A stretch of 18,141 nucleotides of DNA, taken from CAIXYX01 sp043806415. Its GTDB lineage: Archaea; Micrarchaeota; Micrarchaeia; Anstonellales; Anstonellaceae. The stretch covers positions 1 through 18,141 of the forward strand of contig JAZDHB010000024.1 of assembly GCA_043806415.1 (NCBI GenBank). The letters run 5' to 3'. Below, in pieces: positions 1-7,543 of the stretch; the first letter of the stretch is position 1; each line of letters opens with the position of its first letter. The position numbers and the translations under genes are program-made. Below the pieces are notes generated by a model. That model saw only the letters and a list, made by a program, of their open reading frames with translations, ran no database searches and was not told the DNA's origin.

Positions 1-264
1 GTCAGCGGTCCCGTGTCGGTCAACATGAAGCTGGCCCTGGAGAAGACGTTCCGCGCGATGCCCGCTCCCAACGCAGTGGTGGCGGCCGGCGACGGGGCGT
101 GCACCGGCGGGATCCTTTCGGGCGCCTCCGGATTGTACAAGACCGGCCGGGTGGAAGACGTGGTCCCGGTCGACGTCAAGGTCCCCGGGAACCCCCCATC
201 CCCGTATGCTCTCGTGCTCGGGATTCTCGAGGCGGGCCTTGTCATCTCAAAGAAGAAGATCTGA
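1..264 (+). CDS. NuoB-like / group 4 NiFe-hydrogenase small subunit, C-terminal part
   Basis: The reading frame is open from base 1, so the gene starts outside the window. The 87 visible residues match the C-terminal half of the NADH dehydrogenase 20-kDa (NuoB) / energy-converting hydrogenase small-subunit family: SGPVS-NM-ALE-TF-AMP, then a G-D-x-A-x-x-GG loop, then VPVDV-VPG-PPSP and a final helix. In that family the subunit binds the [4Fe-4S] cluster next to the active-site or quinone site at the membrane. Here the usual Gly-x-Cys of the loop reads GDGAC, with Gly at the canonical Cys position and a Cys two residues later, and the usual PGCPP reads PGNPP. Two of the four cluster ligands therefore seem replaced. 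The N-terminal Cys pair is outside the window. The hydrogenase-versus-Nuo/Fpo assignment cannot be settled from this fragment. Confidence 0.82.
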   Translation, partial: VSGPVSVNMKLALEKTFRAMPAPNAVVAAGDGACTGGILSGASGLYKTGRVEDVVPVDVKVPGNPPSPYALVLGILEAGLVISKKKI

Positions 265-315
265 GCCCGAAGCAGGAAAAGGGATGAGAATAAACGGGGA
301 GAGAAAACGAAAGCT

Positions 316-450
316 ATAGGCAACCACGAAAGTTTTGCGACTCTCGAGCATTGATAATTCGTCGTGGTTGCCTATTAAGTGGCCCCGCATGTCCGACAAC
401 AGACTTGTCGGTAAGTGGCCCGCAGGCCACTGTAGTTTGCGGGGGCACTG
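316..450. repeat. Array of inverted repeats in the intergenic region
   Basis: No gene is visible between 265 and 587. A perfect 14-bp inverted repeat (ATAGGCAACCACGA, 316-329, against 362-375) encloses a 32-nt loop. Directly after it, AGTGGCCCCGCA (378-389) pairs with 438-449 (11 of 12) around two perfect 7-bp hairpins: CCGACAA/TTGTCGG (393-411) and AGTGGCC/GGCCACT (414-431). This could be a structured 3' UTR, a small RNA, or an immobile remnant of a small inverted-repeat element. The flanks (270-310 and 450-515) are strikingly A-rich. Confidence 0.6.
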
Positions 451-515
451 TAAATAAAATAAACCGGGAATGAAAATAAAAGCTAAAAAATCAAGGTAAA
501 AGCGAAAAAATAAAT

Positions 516-552
516 GGGCGCCCGGGCGCCCGTCTTTTTTGAAATCTTTTTT
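516..552. terminator. Bidirectional terminator-like palindrome
   Basis: A GC palindrome (GGGCGCC-CG-GGCGCCC, 516-531) is followed on the plus strand by two T-runs (535-540 and 547-553). On the minus strand it is followed by the T-rich complement of 450-513. It lies between the hydrogenase-like gene and the converging minus-strand gene ending at 588, where a shared terminator would be expected. Confidence 0.6.
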
Positions 553-587
553 TACGGGCCGGGCATCCTCCGCCCCATCCGCGCCGC

Positions 588-1790
588 CTATTCGTTGCTC
601 TCCGCGCCCGGCTCCTGCGCCGGGATGCCCTCCGAGATGATGGGCACCAGGTTGACGGCATACGCCTTGCTGATGTAATCCATCAGCGGGTCGTTGCGGA
701 TGCGGGCGATGATCATGTCCACCTCGTTCTGGTTGCGCCCGACGACCACCCAGTCCTTGAGGCCCAGATGGCGAACGCCGTAGTAGAAGCTCATGATCTT
801 GTATCCGCCGAACGGCCGGTAGTATTCCGTCAGCAGGCGCCCGCCGATGGCGAACACCTGTGCGGCCCGAAACTCCTTGCCCTTGAAGAGCGTGATGGCG
901 GTCTGGCGCGCGTTGCTGATCTCGCTGATGTGGAAGGTGCCGATGAGCGGGACCTGTTTCTCCTTGCGCGTTTCCGTGTCCCCGTTGCCCCATCCGTTCT
1001 TGATCATCTCCCTCATCCGCTCATACACCCGGTCGAGGAACGTGATGAGGTGGGTGTTCTCGTCCACCCGATAATACGTGTTGTCCTTGAAGTTCTGCAC
1101 GCCGGCGGTGATCATGAGGCCGTGGAGCCGCAGGTAGGGGCCGGTGTCGATGGCATGCCTCAATATGGCCTTCTGCTCGGCGGCGTGCCGGCCGAAATCC
1201 GTTATCGAATGGACCCATCCCGCGGCGATGAGCCCGTCGTGTTCGTACACGTACTTCATCATGGCGCGTATGTCGTTCCCGTCCCTGATCTGCCAGTGCC
1301 GGCGCCGGCCGCTAAGCTCGGTGAACAGGAAATCCACCTGCTTTTCCAGCAGCTCCACCTCCAGCTCCTGCGCCACTTCCTCGGCATGGCGCATGCCGCA
1401 GTTGGTCGGGCTGTTCTCGTCCGCGACCTCGATCTCGTGCAAACTGAACTGGCTTCCGTCCGCGCCTTTCTTCAAGCGAACGTCCCCGTGGTCCACCAGA
1501 TGGACGAAAATCTCGATCGGGATTCCCAATTTGGCATATGTGCAGAAATAGTCCAGTCTTGCCATGATGAGCTTGCGCAAAGAGGCCTCGACGTCCGGGG
1601 TCACGAACACGCCCGCGACGCTGTCGTGCTGAAAGTCGATGTATATTCCCCGGGCCCGCTGGGTCTTGATCTCCAGTTCGCGCGCCGCGTTGAAAACCGG
1701 CGGTATGTCGCGCGCGTCGGAACAACCCACGACGATATGGATCTCGATTTTCCTGACTGGCGGCTGGTCTTGCTCCGGATCCGGGATCAT
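588..1790 (-). CDS. Conserved hypothetical protein with carbonic-anhydrase-like CSDAR motif
   Basis: 400 residues with no family I can name firmly. Near the N-terminus, after a short strand-like stretch (IEIHIVVG), is C23-S-D25-A-R27, the form of the Cys-x-Asp-x-Arg zinc-ligand and dyad motif of beta-carbonic anhydrases. About 75 residues on is V-H97-x3-H101-G-D, and further on NCGM (Cys near 131), which could supply further metal ligands, but the classical HxxC is not present as such. No signal peptide or membrane segment is seen, so it is probably cytosolic. The ATG at 1790 is chosen because GGTGAG sits 4 nt before it; ATG 1805 and TTG 1808 are alternatives. It is the last gene after purE and has its own TATA-like box. 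A divergent carbonic-anhydrase-fold protein is my best guess, not a firm call. Confidence 0.6.
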   Translation of the reverse strand: MIPDPEQDQPPVRKIEIHIVVGCSDARDIPPVFNAARELEIKTQRARGIYIDFQHDSVAGVFVTPDVEASLRKLIMARLDYFCTYAKLGIPIEIFVHLVDHGDVRLKKGADGSQFSLHEIEVADENSPTNCGMRHAEEVAQELEVELLEKQVDFLFTELSGRRRHWQIRDGNDIRAMMKYVYEHDGLIAAGWVHSITDFGRHAAEQKAILRHAIDTGPYLRLHGLMITAGVQNFKDNTYYRVDENTHLITFLDRVYERMREMIKNGWGNGDTETRKEKQVPLIGTFHISEISNARQTAITLFKGKEFRAAQVFAIGGRLLTEYYRPFGGYKIMSFYYGVRHLGLKDWVVVGRNQNEVDMIIARIRNDPLMDYISKAYAVNLVPIISEGIPAQEPGAESNE

Positions 1791-1825
1791 GTTCTCACCT
1801 GGCATCAAGCCCGCGTTCCTTCTTT

Positions 1826-1840
1826 TCGTTTATATGAATT
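1826..1840 (-). promoter_or_regulatory. TATA-like promoter for the CSDAR protein
   Basis: On the minus strand the sequence reads ATTCATATAAACG. Counting 26 nt downstream puts the start of transcription near 1806, which gives a leader of about 16 nt holding GGTGAG before ATG 1790. Confidence 0.5.
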
Positions 1841-1879
1841 ACCATCATTAACGAATCCTTGACTTAATAATCCAGTCGT

Positions 1880-2359
1880 TCATTCCAGCTTCGTTTCCTC
1901 AACCTCTTTGGCCGCGTTCCTGATGTATTCATCCACTTTCTCGGCGAGCTTCGCGTCCTTGAGCGCCATGATCCTTGCGGCGAGGAATCCCGCGTTCCTG
2001 GCGTTGTCCACGCCGACGCACGCCACCGGCACGCCGGGAGGCATCTGCACGATGGAGAGCAGCGCGTCCAGCCCGCCCATCCCTTTCGACTCGATGGGCA
2101 CGCCGATCACGGGAAGCGGCGTCTGGGCCGCCACCACGCCGGGCAAATGCGCGGCCAGCCCGGCGCCCGCGATGATCACTTCGATCCCGCGCGCCTTGGC
2201 GGATGCGGAATACTCCGTCGTCAATTTCGGCGCGCGGTGCGCCGAAATCACCTTGCTCTCGTAGGGGATCGAGAACTTGTCCAGCGTTTCGCCGGCCTTT
2301 TTCATCACTTCCCAGTCCGATTTGCTTCCCATGATGATTGCGACGCGAGGTTTTTCCAT
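1880..2359 (-). CDS. purE: N5-carboxyaminoimidazole ribonucleotide mutase
   Basis: Purine biosynthesis enzyme that isomerises N5-CAIR to 4-carboxy-AIR (class I PurE) in the cytosol. The 159 residues are a normal length. The family signatures are all present: IIMGSKSD near the N-terminus, the ISAHRAP phosphate and base-binding loop with its catalytic His, AGxAAHLPG, and a GGLDALLSIVQMP core followed by the VGVDNARNAG segment. The SAHR loop and overall pattern are of class I rather than of the class II AIR carboxylases, but no purK is visible here. ATG 2359 is preferred because GAGGTG lies 6 nt upstream; GTG 2368 would overlap that site. The gene lies 40 nt after the 640-residue unknown gene and 74 nt before the next start, so all three may be cotranscribed in part. 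Confidence 0.95.
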   Translation of the reverse strand: MEKPRVAIIMGSKSDWEVMKKAGETLDKFSIPYESKVISAHRAPKLTTEYSASAKARGIEVIIAGAGLAAHLPGVVAAQTPLPVIGVPIESKGMGGLDALLSIVQMPPGVPVACVGVDNARNAGFLAARIMALKDAKLAEKVDEYIRNAAKEVEETKLE

Positions 2360-2399
2360 CCCATCCACCTCTTCTCATGGCCAAGGCCGGGTCCCCTTC

Positions 2400-4322
2400 T
2401 CATGCCTGGCGGGTCTCGGTCTTGACCTCGATTTTCATGAACTTGCCAGGCTTATAATACAATTCCCTCTCCATGTCGAAGAGCTCCTCGCGCGTATTGG
2501 GCAGTTCCTTTTTGGGCACGAACTTTCGGCTGCTGTTCAAATCCGTGACAAGTCCCGTGATGATGTAATTCTTGAGCTTATCTCCGACGTGCTCCCGCAC
2601 CTCCTCACGCGAGAGCATCCCTCCGTCTCCATCCCGAACTTCAAGCTCTTGCGAACCGTTCAAGACGCTCTGCCAGTAGTCTAGGAGCACCTCTTCGTAC
2701 CGGTCCTGCAGCTTGCGGTTGGTGGCCTCGGCGAGCAGGTAGTCGAAGTGGTCCGGATGGAGCCATTCGCGCCGGCCGCCCGTCTTGTCCTTGCCCAGCA
2801 GGTCCCCCACCCGCTCCTCCAGCTGGGCCGCGGTCGGCATGGTGAAATATCCGCTCTTGTCGATTCTTGCCAGTTCCCGTTCGAGCGCATGCTTGAGCGT
2901 CTCGCGCGTGTCGTTGGCCGAGTCGCTGATGAAGGCCTTGAGCAGGTCGGCCGTCTTTTTCGTTATCGCCATGCGCTCGTTTTCCAACTCGTCGATGGCA
3001 TTGTCCAGCTCCCGGGAGCCGAACAGCACGCCTGTCTCTCCGTCCGAGAGCCTTTGAAGCGAGCGGACGATCAGTTTGCGCAGCTGGGGGTTGCGGTCCC
3101 CAATCATGCGGTCCAACTCCGCGAACGCCATGTGGACCTGCAACAAGGTTTTGTTGTATCCGCATGACGTGTGGGTGCCCACCGCGCTCGCGTCCGCCAG
3201 GATGGAACTGGCGTGCCGGATGATCCCGCTGTCGCTTGCGGCGCTGCCGATCTCCTTGATCAGCCAGCCCATGTTATAATGCCCTTTCCACAGCCTCGCA
3301 TCCACGCAGTCGGTCTGCTTGATGCTGTGCCCGTGCACCGCGAGCTTGGGATATGCGACGTTCTGCTCGTTCATGAGCAGGTTGCTGATGATGAGATCCG
3401 CCCGCGAATCCTGGCGCGCAAGGCCGATGCCCTCGATGAAATCCACCATGCGCATGTCATAGCGCAGCGTCTTGTCCGGGTTCATGAACACGGCCCTGAA
3501 GGTCTGATTCTCCCCGTCGTACACGCCCGTCACGATCGGTATGCGCACTCTGGCTTCGCCGTTTCGGCGTTTGTCGCCGATGTGGTGATACTCGTAGTAT
3601 TGCAGGCCACGGTATCCTTTGAATGCGGGCATGTCCAGTTCCCGGTCGCCGGCGTAATGCGACGAATGCCTCACCTGATCGACGTATCTCTCCATCCGGC
3701 GGTAGGCCACCTTGGCCTGCTTGTCCAGTTGCGTGGTCTTCTTCCCGTTTGGCAGGTGTGCTTCCCAAAAAATCATCATCGCGGGGACGTTGTCCTGCGC
3801 GAGCAGGTACGCGAACGGGACGAAATCGTCGTATTGCTTGACATGGGACTTGCAGGTCGAGTTCATGTGCAGCCCGAACCCGCTTCCGAAAAGCACCACC
3901 GGGCTCATGGAAGAGGGTCCGGCCGAGAAAACATAAGGCGCCTGCCCCCCGGACAGGTCATTCGGCTCGTCGATGGAATATTGGGAGGCGTTCATATTGA
4001 GGAAATTGAGTATGACCGGCTCCAGCACCCCGACGCGGCATTCCTTCCCGTCCTCGTTGCACTCGAGCGAGCAGGTCCTGTTGCGAGTGCAGCTTTCGGC
4101 CAGCTCGCGGCCGTATTCGGTCTCGATGAAATTCTTGCACGCGTTCATTATTTCGAGCGCCTTGGCGTGGTATTGCCTGTAGTCTTCCGGCAGATTGCCC
4201 TGCGGGTAAGCATCCTTGAATTTGTCGCCGACGAACCCCTGCATGACCTTTGCTATTTGCGGGCCGAACTTGTTTTCGGCGATCTTTTCCGCCAGCTGGA
4301 CTCCGTTTGCGAATCTTGGCAT
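2400..4322 (-). CDS. Large hypothetical protein with CxDAR...HxxCG motif and a Cys cluster
   Basis: 640 residues that I do not recognise. No signal peptide or membrane helix is visible, so probably cytosolic. Two features stand out. C78-x5-C84-x3-C88-x6-C95 looks like a metal or Fe-S binding cluster. C339-x-D341-x-R343 followed by H384-x-x-C387-G has the form of the zinc site of beta-carbonic anhydrases, though with 45 residues between Cys and His where about 55 is usual. The region after about 440 is charged and helical, with repeated Glu/Lys/Arg stretches that may form coiled coils. ATG 4322 is chosen because GGAGGG lies 5 nt upstream; an open frame extends 35 codons further without homology-like sequence. 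It heads a minus-strand cluster with purE and another CxDAR protein. Function unknown. Confidence 0.7.
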   Translation of the reverse strand: MPRFANGVQLAEKIAENKFGPQIAKVMQGFVGDKFKDAYPQGNLPEDYRQYHAKALEIMNACKNFIETEYGRELAESCTRNRTCSLECNEDGKECRVGVLEPVILNFLNMNASQYSIDEPNDLSGGQAPYVFSAGPSSMSPVVLFGSGFGLHMNSTCKSHVKQYDDFVPFAYLLAQDNVPAMMIFWEAHLPNGKKTTQLDKQAKVAYRRMERYVDQVRHSSHYAGDRELDMPAFKGYRGLQYYEYHHIGDKRRNGEARVRIPIVTGVYDGENQTFRAVFMNPDKTLRYDMRMVDFIEGIGLARQDSRADLIISNLLMNEQNVAYPKLAVHGHSIKQTDCVDARLWKGHYNMGWLIKEIGSAASDSGIIRHASSILADASAVGTHTSCGYNKTLLQVHMAFAELDRMIGDRNPQLRKLIVRSLQRLSDGETGVLFGSRELDNAIDELENERMAITKKTADLLKAFISDSANDTRETLKHALERELARIDKSGYFTMPTAAQLEERVGDLLGKDKTGGRREWLHPDHFDYLLAEATNRKLQDRYEEVLLDYWQSVLNGSQELEVRDGDGGMLSREEVREHVGDKLKNYIITGLVTDLNSSRKFVPKKELPNTREELFDMERELYYKPGKFMKIEVKTETRQA

Positions 4323-4394
4323 GTTCTCCCTCCTCGTGTCTGCTAAGCGTTGTTTTTCCGAGCGCGGGTTACTTGTCTGCCTGCGGTTATCCTG

Positions 4395-4412
4395 CATTTT
4401 AAAATTTAAAAA
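4395..4412 (-). promoter_or_regulatory. AT-rich TATA-like promoter
   Basis: An isolated A/T block (TTTTTAAATTTTAAAATG on the minus strand) in GC-rich DNA, 75-90 nt before the start codon at 4322. It is the only TATA candidate before this gene and would give a leader of about 50 nt. The stretch between it and the protease stop at 4583 holds no gene. Confidence 0.45.
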
Positions 4413-4582
4413 TCCACCGGCTCCCACAGGCTATCCTCTAACCGTCTGGTAATGTCCATCCGGCCGACTCATCGGGCGGGAGCATGCTCCGGTGGCATCC
4501 CATGTCCGCAATCTGGATATGCGTCCGTCTATTCTCTTCGGCCGGAAGCGAGGTCCATTCCCGCGCCCGCCGTTCAGCCCCT

Positions 4583-6382
4583 TCATTCCGGCGCGAGCCG
4601 CCGCCCCGCGTGCACGGCCAGGGCGAGAATCCCGGCGACAAGGATCGCGCCCAGCACCCAATCCGCCGTCCTCATCGACCCGCCGAAAATTTTTTCGCCC
4701 GCGCCGTTCGCTCCGGATCGGTCCGCCGCCGATGCGCCCGTTCCCACCTGCACGCGGATCGGCGGATTGGCCAGCGTGCTCTTCAGCCCGCCCATCTGCG
4801 CTTCCATCCCGCGCGCCAGGCGAAATATCGAGTACGCCCCGGCCGCCGTCCGGTTGTTCGCGAGCGCGTCGGCCATGATATACGCGCCCTGCGACTGGTA
4901 GGTGCGGCCCCAGAGCGTGGAATATTCCTCTCCCGAGAGCTGCTGGCTCAAGTTCGAGAGGAAGCTGTCATTGCGCCCGAGCGCTTCGTCGGCCGACTCC
5001 TGCACGGCGCGCGCGTACGTCGCGTCGTAAATGGAGGCGAGATAATCCCCTCCATCGAGCGTGTCATTGGCGATCATCAGGTGCCAGGTGGCATCCGCGT
5101 CCGGCTCCTGCGAGCGGTTCATGGCATCCTGCGCCGCCTGGAGGCTTCCGGCCGCCACGCCAGCGAGCGCGCTTTGGTTGAGCGGCTTTCCATCAATCGA
5201 CCTCGCCTCGTCCAGCAGGTAGCTTGCGGCCTCGCACCAGCTTTGGGCGTAATACAGCTCCCGGATGGCGAGGTATCTCTCCTCCGACGAGTGGTATGTC
5301 TGGTTGTTTTCGGTGATGTCCTTCACTTTCTGCCCGGTCCACGCCGCCCGCGCGTGCGCCCCGGCCACCCACTCGAGATTGTTCTCGTTGGGCGTGACGT
5401 CTGCCAGCGAGGAGAGGCACTGGTCTATCCTCGCAAGCTCCTGGTTGCCGTCCAGCTTCTCGGGGGGCGTGGTCAGGAAGTCCGCCTCCACCTGGGAGAG
5501 AAAGGCGTTGTTCGCGCCCGTATACGCGTATCCCATCCTGATGATCTGCCCGTTCTGGGCGATTTCCTTGGAGAAGTATCCCTGGTAAGGTGCCAGCGCC
5601 CCCGTGGCCCCCGCGTCCACCTGCGCCTTGAGCTGGTCGTTGATCTTGAACGCGACCTGGGCGAAGCGCCGGTCGTCGTCGTTGAGGGAGCGTGCCGTAA
5701 GATCCTGCGGAACCTGCCGGTTCTTGGGCTCGAACGTGTAATTGAATTCCTCGCCCGGCCTGGAGCTGGCGATGGCCATGGCCTGCTCGAGCGTCTGCAC
5801 CTCGATGGCCGTGAAGTTGTATCTCTCGGCCAGGGCGCGCAGGAGGATGCCCTCGTAGATCTGCTGGCGCGGGGTGAGGAGGATGGTGGCGCCGTTACGC
5901 GCGCTGGCCTGCGCCTTGTCGATCAGCCCGCCGACCTCCCCGACCTGTCCGCCCGGTCTGATGGCACCGGTGATGATCACGTCGTCGCGCAGGGCGGCAT
6001 TGGTCAGGGCCGCGCGCAGGGCCACAGTCATCGCCAACCCGGCCGACGGCCCGTCCACGGATTGGGACTGCCCGTCATCTCCGATAGTGAATTCGACGTC
6101 GCAGTCCTGTTCGCTCACGTTCAGGCCGCTGAACGCCTCCTGCGCGGCCATCTGCGCCGACATCTGGGTGCTCGCTCCGGTCAGGGGATCCACGCCCATG
6201 TATACCATGCCGTTTCCCGGCCGGACCATAGCCTCGATGTGGAGCAATCCGCCCTCCTGGTCGCTCACCACGGCCGGCACGGTGATCGTGCGGCTGGCGA
6301 TTGGGCACGCGGCGGCGGATATGCCCGAAGCGAGGAACAGTACGGCGATGGCGAACCAGATGGCGACTAGCCTTTTGACCAT
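4583..6382 (-). CDS. Membrane-anchored archaeal Lon-like serine protease (COG1750 type)
   Basis: 599 residues. Residues 4-25 form a signal peptide or N-terminal membrane segment (WFAIAVLFLASGISA). The proteolytic domain follows: D-G-P-S113-A-G-L and, in GGLID-K156, a lysine exactly 43 residues later, the same Ser-Lys spacing as the S16 Lon catalytic dyad (679/722 in E. coli). There is no AAA+ ATPase domain, which fits the stand-alone archaeal protease family COG1750. A long Ala/Glu/Asn-rich helical region fills residues about 230-560. A C-terminal membrane helix (about 573-590) ends in a short basic tail, so the protease domain should face outside the cytoplasm. ATG 6382 is preferred because GGAAGG lies 6 nt upstream; ATG 6388 touches that site. 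It probably cleaves envelope or misfolded exported proteins; substrates are unknown. Divergent from the GTPase gene. Confidence 0.88.
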   Translation of the reverse strand: MVKRLVAIWFAIAVLFLASGISAAACPIASRTITVPAVVSDQEGGLLHIEAMVRPGNGMVYMGVDPLTGASTQMSAQMAAQEAFSGLNVSEQDCDVEFTIGDDGQSQSVDGPSAGLAMTVALRAALTNAALRDDVIITGAIRPGGQVGEVGGLIDKAQASARNGATILLTPRQQIYEGILLRALAERYNFTAIEVQTLEQAMAIASSRPGEEFNYTFEPKNRQVPQDLTARSLNDDDRRFAQVAFKINDQLKAQVDAGATGALAPYQGYFSKEIAQNGQIIRMGYAYTGANNAFLSQVEADFLTTPPEKLDGNQELARIDQCLSSLADVTPNENNLEWVAGAHARAAWTGQKVKDITENNQTYHSSEERYLAIRELYYAQSWCEAASYLLDEARSIDGKPLNQSALAGVAAGSLQAAQDAMNRSQEPDADATWHLMIANDTLDGGDYLASIYDATYARAVQESADEALGRNDSFLSNLSQQLSGEEYSTLWGRTYQSQGAYIMADALANNRTAAGAYSIFRLARGMEAQMGGLKSTLANPPIRVQVGTGASAADRSGANGAGEKIFGGSMRTADWVLGAILVAGILALAVHAGRRLAPE

Positions 6383-6452
6383 GGACATCCTTCCCGGGCG
6401 TTTCTTATGAGCCTTTGCGCCCGTTACCTTTTTGTCGCTCCCATCTATCCCG

Positions 6453-6477
6453 GCGTCTTTATAAAATCTGTCTCCCC
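6453..6477. promoter_or_regulatory. First copy of 25-bp TATA-containing repeat
   Basis: A 25-bp sequence with a near-palindromic TTTATAAAA core, identical to the copy at 6542-6566. Because the core reads as a TATA box on both strands, this copy can serve the minus-strand protease, giving a start of transcription near 6432 and a leader of about 50 nt. Confidence 0.6.
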
Positions 6478-6484
6478 GAACCGC

Positions 6485-6505
6485 GGGGAGGGGGGGCCCC
6501 TCCCC
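6485..6505. repeat. G/C hairpin between the duplicated promoters
   Basis: GGGGAGGGG (6485-6493) and CCCCTCCCC (6497-6505) form a perfect 9-bp stem with a 3-nt loop, in the middle of the divergent intergenic region. It may separate the two promoters or be a regulatory site; the G-run could also form a quadruplex. Confidence 0.55.
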
Positions 6506-6541
6506 CCAGTTTTTGGTAATTCCTGACCCCCTCCCCACGCA

Positions 6542-6566
6542 GCGTCTTTATAAAATCTGTCTCCCC
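6542..6566 (+). promoter_or_regulatory. Second copy of 25-bp repeat, promoter of the GTPase gene
   Basis: The exact repeat of 6453-6477, 89 bp further on. Its TTTATAAAA core (about 6547-6556) would start transcription near 6578, giving a very short leader before ATG 6586. Confidence 0.65.
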
Positions 6567-6585
6567 AGTTATATGAGGTCGTGCA

Positions 6586-7206
6586 ATGTGGAAGAAGCTC
6601 GTTAATTTCCTAAGAAAGGTGTTCTTCAAGAAGAAGAACGTGCGCCTCGGATTCTACGGCAGCACCAATGTGGGCAAGACCACTCTGGCCAACCGGATCG
6701 CCATCGACCTCGTGGGCGAGCCGGTGGGCACGGTCTCTCCCATCCCCCACGAGACGCGCATGGTGATGCAAAAAGAGCACGTCGAGCTGCGCACGAGCGG
6801 CTATTCGCTGGCGATGAACCTCTTGGACATGCCCGGCATCGCCGTGAAAGTGGACTACCGCGACTTCATGGAATACGGACTGGGCAAGAAGGAGGCGCAG
6901 GAGCGCTCCAAGGAAGCCACGCGCGGCATCGTCGAGGCCATCAAATGGCTCGAGAACGTGGACGCCGCCCTCGTGGTCGTGGACTCGACCGAGGATCCCT
7001 ACAACCAGGTCAACATCACTTTGCTGGGCAACCTCGAGGCCAAGAGCATCCCGCTCCTCATCATCGCCAACAAGATCGATCTGCCGGGCGCCAACACGCG
7101 GCGCGTGCGCGACGCCTTCCCCAACTATCCCGTCGTCGAGGTGTCCGCCGCGACGGGCGAGAACATGGAGACGCTCTACGACGAGCTGGCCATCCACCTG
7201 CTTTAG
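6586..7206 (+). CDS. Era-like small GTPase
   Basis: 206 residues with a complete set of G motifs: G1 GSTNVGKT (25-32), a Thr-containing G2 stretch SPIPHETR (51-58), G3 DMPG (81-84), G4 NKID (162-165) and G5 SAA (187-189). The order and TRAFAC-type core match the Era-like archaeal GTPases (COG1100 group). A basic, aromatic N-terminal segment (KKLVNFLRKVFFKKK) may form an amphipathic helix touching membrane or RNA. There is no KH domain, so it is not bacterial Era itself. GAGGT lies 6 nt before the ATG. Parvulin follows after 30 nt, and a COG3364-like Zn-ribbon gene is next on the same strand; I recall Era-like GTPases and such Zn-ribbon proteins being neighbours in Euryarchaeota, which suggests a shared but unknown role. 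Confidence 0.9.
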   Translation: MWKKLVNFLRKVFFKKKNVRLGFYGSTNVGKTTLANRIAIDLVGEPVGTVSPIPHETRMVMQKEHVELRTSGYSLAMNLLDMPGIAVKVDYRDFMEYGLGKKEAQERSKEATRGIVEAIKWLENVDAALVVVDSTEDPYNQVNITLLGNLEAKSIPLLIIANKIDLPGANTRRVRDAFPNYPVVEVSAATGENMETLYDELAIHLL

Positions 7207-7236
7207 TCCCATTCTTAGCGCATCGGAGGTTTTTTC

Positions 7237-7512
7237 ATGGAAGTCAAAGCCAGCCACATCCTGCTCAATTCGTCCGCCGACGCGGCCGCGATGGTCAAAC
7301 GGCTCGCCGCGGGCGAGAAATTCGAGGACCTGGCCAAGCGCTTCTCCAAATGCCCCAGCGGCCAAAAAGGCGGCGACCTCGGCTTCTTTGGCAAGGGCAT
7401 GATGGTCAAGGAATTCGAGGACGCGGCCTTCTCGCTTTCCGTGGGGCAGGTGAGCCCGCCCACCAAGACCGAGTTCGGCTTCCACCTCATCAAGGTGACG
7501 GCCAAGCGCTAA
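7237..7512 (+). CDS. Parvulin-type peptidyl-prolyl cis-trans isomerase
   Basis: A 91-residue stand-alone parvulin (PpiC/rotamase domain) that speeds proline isomerisation in folding proteins. The N-terminal KASHILL, the middle CPSGQKGGDLGFFGKGMMVKEF, and the C-terminal FGFHLIKV are typical of the family, with both active-site His (in SHIL and FHLI), the partner Cys (KCPSG) and the hydrophobic pocket residues present. There is no signal peptide, so it is cytosolic, like the short archaeal and Par10-like forms. GGAGG lies 7 nt before the ATG, and the gene is 30 nt behind the GTPase, so it is cotranscribed and translated from its own ribosome binding site. Confidence 0.95.
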   Translation: MEVKASHILLNSSADAAAMVKRLAAGEKFEDLAKRFSKCPSGQKGGDLGFFGKGMMVKEFEDAAFSLSVGQVSPPTKTEFGFHLIKVTAKR

Positions 7513-7543
7513 AGCCGGGTCCATTCCCGCGGCCGAAGCCAAC

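Noticed and set aside
3171..4346. 391-codon open frame on the plus strand
   Set aside because: Antisense to the 640-residue minus-strand gene, which has a good ribosome binding site and normal composition.
4484..6370. 628-codon open frame on the plus strand
   Set aside because: Fully antisense to the well-supported protease gene; Arg/Gly/His/Val-rich composition typical of a shadow frame in GC-rich DNA; no promoter.
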